Below, one piece after another: positions 48,002 to 57,100 of a stretch of DNA of 64,000 nt (its first letter is position 1; each line of letters begins with the position of its first letter). The stretch spans positions 682,001 through 746,000 of the forward strand of contig NZ_CAKASL010000003.1 of NCBI RefSeq assembly GCF_916858655.1, in the 5' to 3' direction. Below the pieces are notes generated by a model. That model was not told the origin of the DNA. It worked only from the letters and a program-made list of their open reading frames with translations, and made no database searches. The translations under genes and the position numbers were made by a program. This stretch comes from Aeromicrobium sp. Leaf350 (lineage in GTDB: Bacteria > Actinomycetota > Actinomycetes > Propionibacteriales > Nocardioidaceae).

Positions 48002-48787
48002 GTGCACACGTTCACCACGGGTGGTGCCGCGATCGCGTACGACGTCGACGGCACCGACGGTCCTCTGGTCGTGCAGCTGCACGGCCTCACCTCGAGCCGC
48101 GACCGCGACCGCCAGCTCGGGCTCGACCTCTCGCGGGCCCTGCGTGGCCACCGGATCCTGCGCTACGACGCTCGCGGACACGGGGGGTCGACGGGCACGG
48201 CCGAGCCCGAGACCTACCAGTGGGACCGGCTGGCCGGCGACCTGCTGGCGCTGCTCGACCACGTCGCGCCGGGGGAGCGGGTCCACGGCGTGGGCCCGTC
48301 GATGGGCACCGGCACGCTCATGCACGCCACGACCCGCGACCCCGGACGCTTCGCGAGCCTGACCTTCGTGACCCCGCCGACCGCCGGCCGCACGCGTCGT
48401 GCCCAGGCCGAGACCTACCTCGCGAACGCGGAGCTGGTCGAGCGGGAGGGCATCACGGCGTTCCACGCGCTCGACGTCGACACCCCGGCCGTGCCCGCGA
48501 TGGGTCACGCACCCGAGACGCTCCCGACCGTCCCGGAGGAGCTGCTGCCGTCCGTGCTGCGCGGTGCCGCCGCGAGCGACCTCCCGCACCGCAAGCTGAT
48601 CGTGCGCATCCAGGTGCCGACGCTGGTGCTCGCCTGGACCGGAGACCGGACGCACCCCATGACGACCGCGAACCGGCTGCACAAGTCGATCCACGGCAGC
48701 CGGCTCGAGGTGGCGCGCACGCCGTACGGGGTCGTGGCGTGGCCCGGCCTGTTCGCCGAGCACGTCGTCACGGCCCACCCCGCCTGA
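48002..48787 (+). CDS. Alpha/beta hydrolase
   Basis: A 261-residue alpha/beta-hydrolase. The oxyanion HG is in VVQLHGLTSS near residue 22, the DARGHG motif is near residue 56, the nucleophile Ser is in GVGPSMGTG near residue 98, and the C-terminal His is in LFAEHVVTAH. The elbow GPSMG has Pro instead of the common His before Ser. Esterase or lactonase activity is likely; the substrate is unknown. GTG 48002 has GAGG upstream; GTG 47990 is an alternative. It is divergent from the condensation-like gene, so the pair may share a lipid ester substrate, an inference only. Confidence 0.82.
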   Translation: MHTFTTGGAAIAYDVDGTDGPLVVQLHGLTSSRDRDRQLGLDLSRALRGHRILRYDARGHGGSTGTAEPETYQWDRLAGDLLALLDHVAPGERVHGVGPSMGTGTLMHATTRDPGRFASLTFVTPPTAGRTRRAQAETYLANAELVEREGITAFHALDVDTPAVPAMGHAPETLPTVPEELLPSVLRGAAASDLPHRKLIVRIQVPTLVLAWTGDRTHPMTTANRLHKSIHGSRLEVARTPYGVVAWPGLFAEHVVTAHPA

Positions 48788-48828
48788 GCCGGCCCCACCC
48801 CCGAGGGGCCGGCCCAGGCGGGAGGTCG

Positions 48829-50991
48829 TCACCCGTCGGTGCGACGTCGTCCGGCGGCCGTCGCGAGCCCGGCTCCGACGACAAGGAGCGTGAGCGCGGC
48901 GACGATCATCCACTGGTCGAGCTCCGAGCCGGTGCCCGGCAGGTTGCCCGAGGCGCTGGTGCCCGAGCCGCTGCCGGTCCCGGTATCGGCACCCGGCGCT
49001 GCCGTCACGGTGACGGCGACCGTGGCGGTGCCGGACGGACCCGCCACCTGCAGCGTGTGCGCCCCGGCCGGGACCGTGGCCGGGACGGTGACCGAGAAGG
49101 CGGCGGTCCCCGCAGGCGTCGCGGTGACCGTGCCGAGGGCCACGGGATCGGAGAACAGCGTCAGGGCCAGCTGCTCGCCGCCCTCCGCGCCGGTGACGTC
49201 GCCGCTCAGCGTGCCGCCGGCCTGGACCGTCGGGCTGTCGAGCGTCACCGCGAGCGGGGTGGGCTCGGGCTCGACGAGGTCCGAGACCCCGAAGAACGTC
49301 GTGGTGCCGGAGACCTCGTTGCCGACGATCACCAGCGCCTGCCCCGTGGGCGAGTCCGCGGCCTTGACGAACGTCAGGCCCTCCGGCCCGAGATCGCCCG
49401 CGGAGGCCAGGACGGCCGCCGGGTCCGCGGCGTCCTCGAGCGACCCCTCGGCCGACACCGTGAAGTCACGGTTGTTCAGGTAGGTGACGTACTCGGCGTT
49501 CGCCGGGTCGGTGATGTCGTACGCGATCACGCCGCCCACGCGCTCGAAGCCGATGAACGCGTACGTGCGGTCGCCGACCGTGCCGATCGTGAGGTTCTCG
49601 GGCTCGGGGCCCTTGTCCTCGCTGCGGCCCTCGAAGTTCGACTCGGTGTGGTTGGAGTTGAAGTACTGCGGCAGCACGCGGGCGACGGTCTCCTCGAACT
49701 CCTGGCCGGAGTCGAAGACGAGCGTGCCGTCGGTCGACCAGATCGAGAACGAGCGCCCGCCGAAGGAGTACAGCTCCTGGTAGCAGGTGCCCGCCTCGTT
49801 GAGTCCGTTCGCCGTCGTGACGTTCAGGCGGCCCAGGGCGGCGTCGCCCTTGGCGGCGGCGGCCGGGACGCCCTCGCAGATCGGCGGGACGCCGTTCTTG
49901 CCGAGGTCCTTGGCACGCAGGCCCTCGACGTAGTCGCCCCACTCGCGGGCGTCGCCCTCGTTGGCCGTGACCAGGTAGGTCGAGCCGGCGGCCTCGTAGG
50001 CGTTGATGCCGTCAGGCATGTAGATGCCCTTGACCGGCCAGGTGCCGATGTTCACGCCACCGTCGCGGTCCGAGGGGTCCAGGCCCTGGCCGGGGAGGGA
50101 GTGGTCCTTGAAGCCGAGCGGCCAGATCTCGTCGACGGTCGCGGTGGCCAGGTCGACGACCGCGACGGCGTTGGCCTCCTGCAGGGCCACGTAGGCCGTG
50201 GCGCCGTCGGGATCGATCGCGACGTACTCGGGCTCCAGGTTGCGCGAGACCGGGTTGCCCTCCTCGGGCGTCGGCCCGAACACGCGGACGTCCTCGGGCA
50301 GCGTCTTGGTGCCACCCTCCTCGAAGTCGTGGAACGTCGCCGTCCGCACCGCCTCCTGGCTGGGTGCGGCCAACGTGCTCGGCAGGTCGACGACGCCGAC
50401 CGAACCCTCGGGATCGACGAGGAAGTCGTCGTCGGGCTCACCCTCGTTCGCGACGACGGCGCGCGTGCCGTCGGGCGAGATCGTGACCATGTCGGGCAGC
50501 GCGCCGACCTGCACGGTGCCGAGCACGTCCAGCGTGGCGGCATCGGCGAACAGCAGCCAGCCGGCGTCGGTCTTGGTGGGCGACTCGATCGCGGCGACGA
50601 TCAGGCCGTCGGCGCGGATCGCCAGCGAGTTCGCGGCGGCACCGGACTCGATGGCCTCGGCGTCGGAGGCGACGATCGAGCCGATCTTGGTCGGCGCGGT
50701 CGGGTCGGAGGCGTCGAGGACGTCGATCTCGCCGGACAGCGCGTTCACGACGAAGGTGCGATCGGTCGCGGCGTGGAAGGCGACGATCTCGGCGGCACTC
50801 TCGTCGAACTGGCCGGTGCCGAAGGTGCCGAGCACCTCGAGCGAGATCTCGGCGTCGTCGGCGGAGTCGGTGTGCACCGGCACGGCCGCGTGGGCGGCGC
50901 TCAGGAGCGTGAGGGGGACGAGCAGGGCCGTGGCCGTGACCAGGGCCCCGAGCCGGCGTCGGGGCGCCGGGCGGAGGGGGGAGAAGGGCAT
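48829..50991 (-). CDS. LPXTG-anchored choice-of-anchor I (alkaline phosphatase-like beta-propeller) protein
   Basis: A 720-residue secreted protein. The signal peptide is residues 1-35 (RRRLGALVTATALLVPLTLL). A seven-bladed propeller of the choice-of-anchor I family spans about residues 45-570, with MVTISPDGTRAVVANEGEP near residue 168, YVTANEGD-like LVTANEGDAREW near residue 345, and an extended acidic loop. An Ig-like domain (residues 580-670) precedes the sorting signal LPGTG at residues 684-688, a membrane helix and GRRRTDG. Relatives are found with phosphatases and nucleases at the cell surface, but this protein has no nuclease or phosphatase domain. The second LPXTG protein of the window. 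Confidence 0.85.
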   Translation of the reverse strand: MPFSPLRPAPRRRLGALVTATALLVPLTLLSAAHAAVPVHTDSADDAEISLEVLGTFGTGQFDESAAEIVAFHAATDRTFVVNALSGEIDVLDASDPTAPTKIGSIVASDAEAIESGAAANSLAIRADGLIVAAIESPTKTDAGWLLFADAATLDVLGTVQVGALPDMVTISPDGTRAVVANEGEPDDDFLVDPEGSVGVVDLPSTLAAPSQEAVRTATFHDFEEGGTKTLPEDVRVFGPTPEEGNPVSRNLEPEYVAIDPDGATAYVALQEANAVAVVDLATATVDEIWPLGFKDHSLPGQGLDPSDRDGGVNIGTWPVKGIYMPDGINAYEAAGSTYLVTANEGDAREWGDYVEGLRAKDLGKNGVPPICEGVPAAAAKGDAALGRLNVTTANGLNEAGTCYQELYSFGGRSFSIWSTDGTLVFDSGQEFEETVARVLPQYFNSNHTESNFEGRSEDKGPEPENLTIGTVGDRTYAFIGFERVGGVIAYDITDPANAEYVTYLNNRDFTVSAEGSLEDAADPAAVLASAGDLGPEGLTFVKAADSPTGQALVIVGNEVSGTTTFFGVSDLVEPEPTPLAVTLDSPTVQAGGTLSGDVTGAEGGEQLALTLFSDPVALGTVTATPAGTAAFSVTVPATVPAGAHTLQVAGPSGTATVAVTVTAAPGADTGTGSGSGTSASGNLPGTGSELDQWMIVAALTLLVVGAGLATAAGRRRTDG

Positions 50992-51094
50992 GGGCGGGAA
51001 CGTAGGGAGTCGCGGTGACCCGACGGTGTACGCCGGGTGACCCGCCGGTGGCTCCCGGGTGTCAGACCTGTCAGGGCCCTGTCGGGCCCCGACG

Positions 51095-51706
51095 TCAGGC
51101 CCAGAGGGTGGTGCCGAACTGGAACCAGATCAGGCTCGCGACGACGACGTACCAGAGCGCGATGATGAGGACCCGCCACTCGGTCACGAAGCGGGCGACA
51201 CCCGACCCGGGGCGGTACTCCTGCAGCACGTGTCCGATCGAGACGACGAACATCGGGATCATCATGAGCCACACGACCATGCAGTACGGGCACAGGACCT
51301 GGATGTCGTAGATGCTCTGGCTCTGAAGCCAGGTCACGAAGCCGATGCCGAACGTGGTGCCGACCGCGATGCCGGCCCAGAACCATCGGGGCAGGACCGT
51401 ACCGGTGGCCAGCAGGATGCCGAGCATCACGACGATGGTGAAGCCGACGATGCCCATCAGCGGGTTGGGGAAGCCGAAGACCGAGGCCTGCCACTGGTTC
51501 ACCACGCCGCCACAGCTCACGAACGCGCTGAGGTCGCAGGCCAGGGCCTCTTCGGGGTTCTCGAGCAGATTGACCTTCTCGATCGTCAGGATCAGCGCGG
51601 CGGCGAGCGAGATGCCGCCGGTCACGATCAGGAAGATGCCGTAGCCGCGCAGGCCCTCGCGGGGGGCGGTGGTGGGGAGCGCGGCGGCCTGGTCGGTGTC
51701 GGTCAC
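51095..51706 (-). CDS. Vitamin K epoxide reductase family protein (VKOR)
   Basis: A 203-residue membrane protein with about five helices. The two cysteine pairs needed for electron transfer are present: CDLSAFVSC near residue 57 (loop pair) and CPYC near residue 137 (active-site CXXC). In actinobacteria VKOR reoxidises a DsbA-like partner using quinone, replacing DsbB; the DsbA-like protein at 4797-5615 is a candidate partner. GTG 51706 lies six bases after a minus-strand TAGACT box (51713-51718), so I prefer it to GTG 51712. Confidence 0.92.
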   Translation of the reverse strand: MTDTDQAAALPTTAPREGLRGYGIFLIVTGGISLAAALILTIEKVNLLENPEEALACDLSAFVSCGGVVNQWQASVFGFPNPLMGIVGFTIVVMLGILLATGTVLPRWFWAGIAVGTTFGIGFVTWLQSQSIYDIQVLCPYCMVVWLMMIPMFVVSIGHVLQEYRPGSGVARFVTEWRVLIIALWYVVVASLIWFQFGTTLWA

Positions 51707-51728
51707 GCGCACAGTCTAGGCAAGGACG

Positions 51729-51774
51729 GTGACAACCGGACATACCATCGGTATGGTGACATTCGCAGTGTCAC
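51729..51774 (+). promoter_or_regulatory. Promoter and operators of the flavin monooxygenase gene
   Basis: GTGACA (51729-51734) and TATGGT (51752-51757) are spaced by 17 bp. Two palindromes follow: CATACC-ATC-GGTATG (51741-51755) over the -10 box and GTGACA-N7-TGTCAC (51756-51774) over the likely transcript start. Both could bind a repressor not encoded nearby. Confidence 0.6.
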
Positions 51775-51790
51775 ATCGAAGGAGCGGCTC

Positions 51791-53263
51791 ATGAGTGCTG
51801 ACCACGTCGACGTCCTGATCGTCGGGGCCGGACTGTCCGGCATCGGTGCCGCGCACCGTCTCCGCGAGATCTCGCCGAGCTCCTCGTTCACGATCCTGGA
51901 GGCGCGCGACCGCATCGGCGGCACGTGGGACCTGTTCCGCTACCCCGGCATCCGCTCCGACAGCGACATGTACACGCTGAGCTACCCGTTCCGGCCCTGG
52001 ACCCATCGCAAGTCCATCGCCGACGGGTCCGACATCCGCCAGTACATCGAGGACACGGCGCTGGCTGACGGCGTGGTGCCCCACATCCGCTTCGGACACC
52101 GTGTCGTGCGGACCTCGTGGTCCAGCGACGACGCCCGGTGGACCGTGACCGCGGACGGTCCGGACGGACCGGTCACCGTGACGGCGTCGTTCGTCTACTT
52201 CTGCAGCGGCTACTACTCCTACGACACGGCCTACACCCCGGAGTTCCCGGGACTCGACGCGTACGCGGGCACCGTCGTGCACCCGCAGTTCTGGCCCGAC
52301 GACCTCGACGTCAGCGGCAAGCGCGTCGTCGTGATCGGCTCCGGCGCCACCGCGGTGACGCTGATCCCGTCGCTCGCCGACCAGGTCGAGCACATCACGA
52401 TGCTGCAGCGCTCGCCCACCTTCATCACGAGCCTCCCGCAGGAGGACGCCCTCGCGGGTCTGACCCGGCGGCTGCTGCCCGACGGCATCGCGCACCGGAT
52501 CACGAGGTTCCGCAACGCCTCGGTCGCGGTGGGCTTCTACGAGTTCTGCCAGCGGTTCCCGAGGCTCGCGCGCAAGATCCTGCTGGCCAGGGCCCGCCGC
52601 GCGCTGCCGGAGGGCTTCGACGTCGACACCCACCTCAACCCGAGCTACGACCCGTGGGACCAGCGCCTGTGCATCGTGCCGAACGGCGACCTGTTCCGCG
52701 CCCTGCGGCACGGCCGGGCCGACATCGCGACGGGACACATCGCCCGCTTCACCGAGGACGGCATCGAGCTGACCGACGGCACCCACCTGCCCGCCGACGT
52801 GGTCGTGACGGCGACGGGCCTGCAGCTCGTCACGTTCGGCACGGCCGAGATCGAGGTCGACGGCCAGGTGCTCGACCCGCACGAGCTGTACGTCTACAAG
52901 GGTCTGATGTTCAGCGGCGTGCCGAACCTCGCCTGGTGCGTCGGCTACACCAACGCGTCCTGGACGCTGCGGGCCGACCTGACGTCGCAGTACGTCGCGA
53001 GCTTCGTCGAGCACCTGCGGTCGACGGGCCGCCGCTTCGGCTCGCCGCACCCGGACGGTCCCGGTGGTGACGAGCGCCCGCTGCTCGACCTGACCTCGGG
53101 CTACGTGCAGCGGGTCGCGTCTCTGCTGCCGAAGCAGGGCACGAGCCGGCCGTGGACGATCCGCCAGAACTGGTGGCTCGACTCGATCGACCACCGCCGC
53201 ACCGACCTGGACGAGGCCATGGTCTGGGACACCGCGCCCGCCAAGGCCCCCACCGCCGTCTGA
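51791..53263 (+). CDS. Flavin-containing monooxygenase (Baeyer-Villiger/FMO type)
   Basis: A 490-residue flavoprotein. FAD site VLIVGAGLSGIGAAHRL is at residues 8-24, and RIGGTWDLFRYPGIRSDSDM near residue 42 is the typical FMO/BVMO block. The second Rossmann motif RVVVIGSGATAVTLIP is near residue 178. The DxFxxxH-like linker GTVVHPQFWPDDL near residue 160 fits the FMO fingerprint. It oxidises a small organic substrate with NADPH and O2; whether it forms esters, N-oxides or S-oxides is unknown. AAGGAG precedes the ATG. The stop lies at the edge of a 22-bp repeat array. Confidence 0.9.
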   Translation: MSADHVDVLIVGAGLSGIGAAHRLREISPSSSFTILEARDRIGGTWDLFRYPGIRSDSDMYTLSYPFRPWTHRKSIADGSDIRQYIEDTALADGVVPHIRFGHRVVRTSWSSDDARWTVTADGPDGPVTVTASFVYFCSGYYSYDTAYTPEFPGLDAYAGTVVHPQFWPDDLDVSGKRVVVIGSGATAVTLIPSLADQVEHITMLQRSPTFITSLPQEDALAGLTRRLLPDGIAHRITRFRNASVAVGFYEFCQRFPRLARKILLARARRALPEGFDVDTHLNPSYDPWDQRLCIVPNGDLFRALRHGRADIATGHIARFTEDGIELTDGTHLPADVVVTATGLQLVTFGTAEIEVDGQVLDPHELYVYKGLMFSGVPNLAWCVGYTNASWTLRADLTSQYVASFVEHLRSTGRRFGSPHPDGPGGDERPLLDLTSGYVQRVASLLPKQGTSRPWTIRQNWWLDSIDHRRTDLDEAMVWDTAPAKAPTAV

Positions 53264-53330
53264 CCCCTCGCGAGAGACTTTGTCACCGCTCGCGAGCGAG
53301 CTTGTTGCCTGCGGCGAGCGAGCTCGTCAC
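53264..53330. repeat. 22-bp tandem array, second site
   Basis: GAGAGAC, GAGCGAG and GAGCGAG begin at 53272, 53294 and 53316, an exact 22-bp period. The first unit (CCCCTCGCGAGAGACTTTGT) matches 28847-28866 base for base. Like that array it starts immediately after a TGA stop and runs to the stop of a convergent gene (nei). Confidence 0.85.
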
Positions 53331-54112
53331 GCCGACGGCTGGCAGTGCGGGCACCAGAAGGCGTTGCGCTCCTGGGTCGGCACGTCGCCCAGGTCGGCGT
53401 CGGCGATGCGGGTGCCGCACCGGCGGCACGGCTTGCGCTCGCGGTGGAAGACCCACCGCTCCTGACCGGGCCGGGTGCTGCCCGTGAAGGAGCGCTCCCA
53501 GCGCGTGGAGTTGACGCGGATCATCTGCTGGCCGCGCACGATCATGCGCCGCAGGTCGGGCACCCCGGCGACGGAGGTCGTGGGACGCACGCCCATCACG
53601 AACAGCAGCTCGTTGACGTACTCGGTGCCGAATCCGGCGAGGTTGCGCTGGTCGAGCAGGGCCGAGAACACCTGCCGCTCGGGAGCGGCGGAGAGTCGGG
53701 CCAGCGCCTCGTCGAGGTCCCAGTCGGGGCCGAGCAGGTCGGGGCCGAGGTGCCCCACGACGGTGTGCTCGGCGTCGCGTGGCACGAGGTCGACCATGCC
53801 CAGCCAGAAGCCGACGGCCTGCGTCTCGGCGGTCTCCAGCACCACGCGCGCCGAGTGTGCGGGTCGCTGCCACGCGGTGCCGTGCGGGTGCACGTGCCAG
53901 ACCCCCTCCATGCGCAGGTGGGTGTGCAGGGTCCACGGCCCGATGCGGGTCAGCAGGTGCTTGCCACGACTGACGGTCTCGTCGACCACCAGGCCGGTGA
54001 GGTCGGCGGTCGCGTGCTGCGGGACCCGGAGGTCGGAGACGGTCAGCACCTGGCCCGAGAGCCCGCGGTGGAGCTTCTCGGCGGTGCGGAACACGGTGTC
54101 GCCCTCAGGCAC
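53327..54112 (-). CDS. nei: Endonuclease VIII-like DNA glycosylase (Fpg/Nei family)
   Basis: A 261-residue base-excision repair enzyme. The N-terminal PEGDTVFRTAEKLH is the Nei form (Pro2 and Glu3 catalytic), with K near residue 51 in SRGKHLLTRIG. The helix-two-turn-helix QRNLAGFGTEYVNELLF is near residue 154, and the C-terminal zinc finger is CRRCG ... CPHC. It removes oxidised pyrimidines and nicks the strand. It lies 24 bases upstream of the lhr stop, so it is probably the downstream... partner in transcription order after lhr on the minus strand. Confidence 0.93.
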   Translation of the reverse strand: MPEGDTVFRTAEKLHRGLSGQVLTVSDLRVPQHATADLTGLVVDETVSRGKHLLTRIGPWTLHTHLRMEGVWHVHPHGTAWQRPAHSARVVLETAETQAVGFWLGMVDLVPRDAEHTVVGHLGPDLLGPDWDLDEALARLSAAPERQVFSALLDQRNLAGFGTEYVNELLFVMGVRPTTSVAGVPDLRRMIVRGQQMIRVNSTRWERSFTGSTRPGQERWVFHRERKPCRRCGTRIADADLGDVPTQERNAFWCPHCQPSA

Positions 54113-54136
54113 GGCACGCTCCGTGGTGGTAGGTGG

Positions 54137-57100
54137 TCATCGGAGCTGCAGGCCTTTCGGGTGGGCCTTGAACCCGGCGGCGCTCATGGCCTCGCCCAGG
54201 GCGGTGCCGCCGACCGTGCGGTCGTCGACCGTCTCGACGCGGAGGCGCCCGACGCGGCCGGTGCGCCCGAGGTCGGCCAGGGCGGCGGCGGCCGCGGTGA
54301 GGTGCGCGGGGTCGTCGGTGAACGTGAGGATGCGCCGGGCGCCGCGCTCGACGTACGCCACGAGGGCGCCGTCGTGCAGCAGCACCAGCGATCCGGCGCG
54401 CCGCGACGGACGGTGGGTGCTGTCGGCGGCGGCGAGGGTCTCGGGCCAGGCCAGGGCTGCCCCGAACGGCTGGGCCGGGTCGGTGGAGGCCAGCGCGTAG
54501 GCGGGTCCGCCCGACTCGTCGTCGCTCTCGCGGACGTGGGAGCGCAGCACGTCGATCGTCGAGGTGGCGGCGAACTGCGCGGCCCCGAGCCCCTCGACGA
54601 ACATGCCGCGCAGCACGGCGCCGCGGTCCTCGGACTCACGCAGCACGCGATAGACGTCGGCGAACCCGCCGGGCACCTGCTCGGCCATGACGGCGCCGCG
54701 GGTGAGCACGCCGTGGCGGGCGACGAGCAGCTCGGCCCGCGTGACGGCGCGGCGGGTGGGGTCGACCGGGTCGTCCGGAAGGGCGAACCAGCGACCGGCC
54801 AGGGCCGGGGGCGAGGCCGGCCGGAGCGCCCGGGCGTTGAGCCGCCGGGGGCGCCCGGTCGGTCGGGCGCGGGTCGACCCGCGGCTGCCCGACCGGGACC
54901 GCACGGGGGCGAAGGAGTCGTTGGAGACGAGCCCGGCCCAGGCGAGGTCCCACAGCACGTCGGCCGCCTGGATCTCGGGATCGTCGAGCTGGGCCGTGAG
55001 GTCGGTGAACCGGAACGCGCCACCGGCGCGCAGCCGCTCGAGCACCGCCGTGTGCAGGTCGGAGAGGTCGAGCTCGAGGGGATCGTGCAGGCCGGTGAGG
55101 TCGGCCGGGAGCAGCCGGAGCCAGCCGTCGGTGCGACCGAGCGTGCCCGCGCCCATCCAGGCGACCTCGCCCTCGGCCAGGAGCGTGTCGAGCATCGCGG
55201 GGGAGTAGTCGGTGACCCGCGCCGGGAGCACGACGGACTCCCAGGCGCTGGCCGGGAGGGCCACGCCGGCGAGCTGGTCGATCGTGTCGAGCAGCCCGGT
55301 CTCGCCCCGGCGACCGCGATCGAGCCCGTGCCAGCCCGGCAGGAAGCGCACGAGGGTCGTCGCGTCGACGGGCTCGACCTGGCGTCGGGCGGCCGCGAGG
55401 CTGCGGCGGCGCAGACGACGCAGGATCTCGGCGTCGACCCACTCGGTCCGATCGGGGCCCGCGGCGTCGTCGGCATCGGTGCGGAACTCGCCCTCGACCA
55501 GACGGCCGTCGGCCGTGAGCCGCTTGAGGACGTCGCGGACCGGGCCGACGCCGAGGCCCCACCGAGCGGCCAGGGCCGTGGCGGAGAACGGTCCGTGGGT
55601 GCGGGCGTGCCGGGAGACGAGGTCGCCCAGCGCGTCGGCGGGCGGCTCCAGGTGCGCGGCGGGCACCCCCAGCGGCAGGGCGACGCCGAGCGCATCACGC
55701 AGCCGACCGGCGTCCTCGATGACGGCCCACATGGCGCGGCCGCCGACGTTGACCTCGATGAGGCGCCGCGACTCCTGCAGCTCGGCGAGCCAGGCGGGGG
55801 CCTCGGACGGCTCCGTGCTGCGCTCCTGCACCTCGTCGGCCGGGATGGGGCCGAGGCGGCGGACGAGGTCGGCGACCTGCTCGGGGTTCTTGGCCCGGAA
55901 GTCGGTGGCGGTGCGCTGCAGCTCGGCCTCGACCTCGCGCACGACCTCGGGGTCGAGCAGGTCGCGCAGCTCGGCGCGGCCCAGCAGCTCGGCCAGCAGG
56001 CCGGAGTCGAGCGAGAGGGCGGCGGCCCGGCGCTCGGCCAGCGGGGCGTCGCCCTCGTACAGGAAGGCGGCGACGTACCCGAACACCAGGTTCTGGGCGA
56101 AGGGCGAGGCCTTCTCGGTCGTGACCTCGACGAGCGCGACGCTGCGGTCGTCGACTCCGCGCATCAGGCGGGTCAGCGACGGGAGGTCGTAGACGTCCTG
56201 GAGGCACTCGCGGGCCGTCTCGAGCAGGATCGGGAACTCCGGATGGCGCCGGGCGACCTCGAGGAGCTGCGACCCGCGCTGGCGCTGCTGCCACAGGGGT
56301 GCCCGCGAGCCCGGGTTGCGGCGCGGCAGCAGCAGGGCGCGCGCGGCGCACTCGCGGAACCGGGCGGCGAACAGGGCGGAGCCGCCGACCTCGGCCGTGA
56401 CGATGCGCTCGAGCTCGTCCGGGTCGAACGCGAACAACTCGGCGAGCGCCGGTGCGGCGTCGCCGTCGAGGTCGGGCAGGCGCGCGACGATGCCGTCGTC
56501 GGACGCGACCACGGCGCCGTCGAGGTCGTAGCGCTCCCGGATGCGGGCCGCCACGGCCAGGGCCCACGGAGCGTGCACCCGGCGGCCGTACGGCGAGTGC
56601 AGCACCACGCGCCAGTCACCCAGCTCGTCGCGGAACGACTCGACCACGAGGGTGCGGTCAGTGGGCACGACCCCCGTGGCCGCGCGCTGCTCGGCGAGGA
56701 AGGCGTCGAGGTTGGCGGCCGCGCGGTCGTCGAGCAGCGGCGAGTCGTCCGCCGCCCTCGAGCCGCCGCTCCCACCCGCGGCGCGCTCGCGCACCGCCGC
56801 GCCGATGGCCTCACCGAGCTCCGGCGAGCGACCCGCTGCGTCGCCGCGCCAGAAGGGAAGCCGCGCGGGCAGCCCGGGAGCGGGCACGACGATGACCCGG
56901 TCGTGCGTGATCTCCTGCACGCGCCAGCTCGTGGCGCCCAGGGAGATGACGTCCTGGATGCGGGTCTCGTAGACCATCTCCTCGTCGAGCTCACCGACCC
57001 GGCGCGGCGCGGGGCGCGACGCGGTGGACTCCTCGTCGACCGGGAGCACGACCGAGAACATGCCGCGGTCGGGGATCGTGCCGCCGTTGGTGACGGCCAG

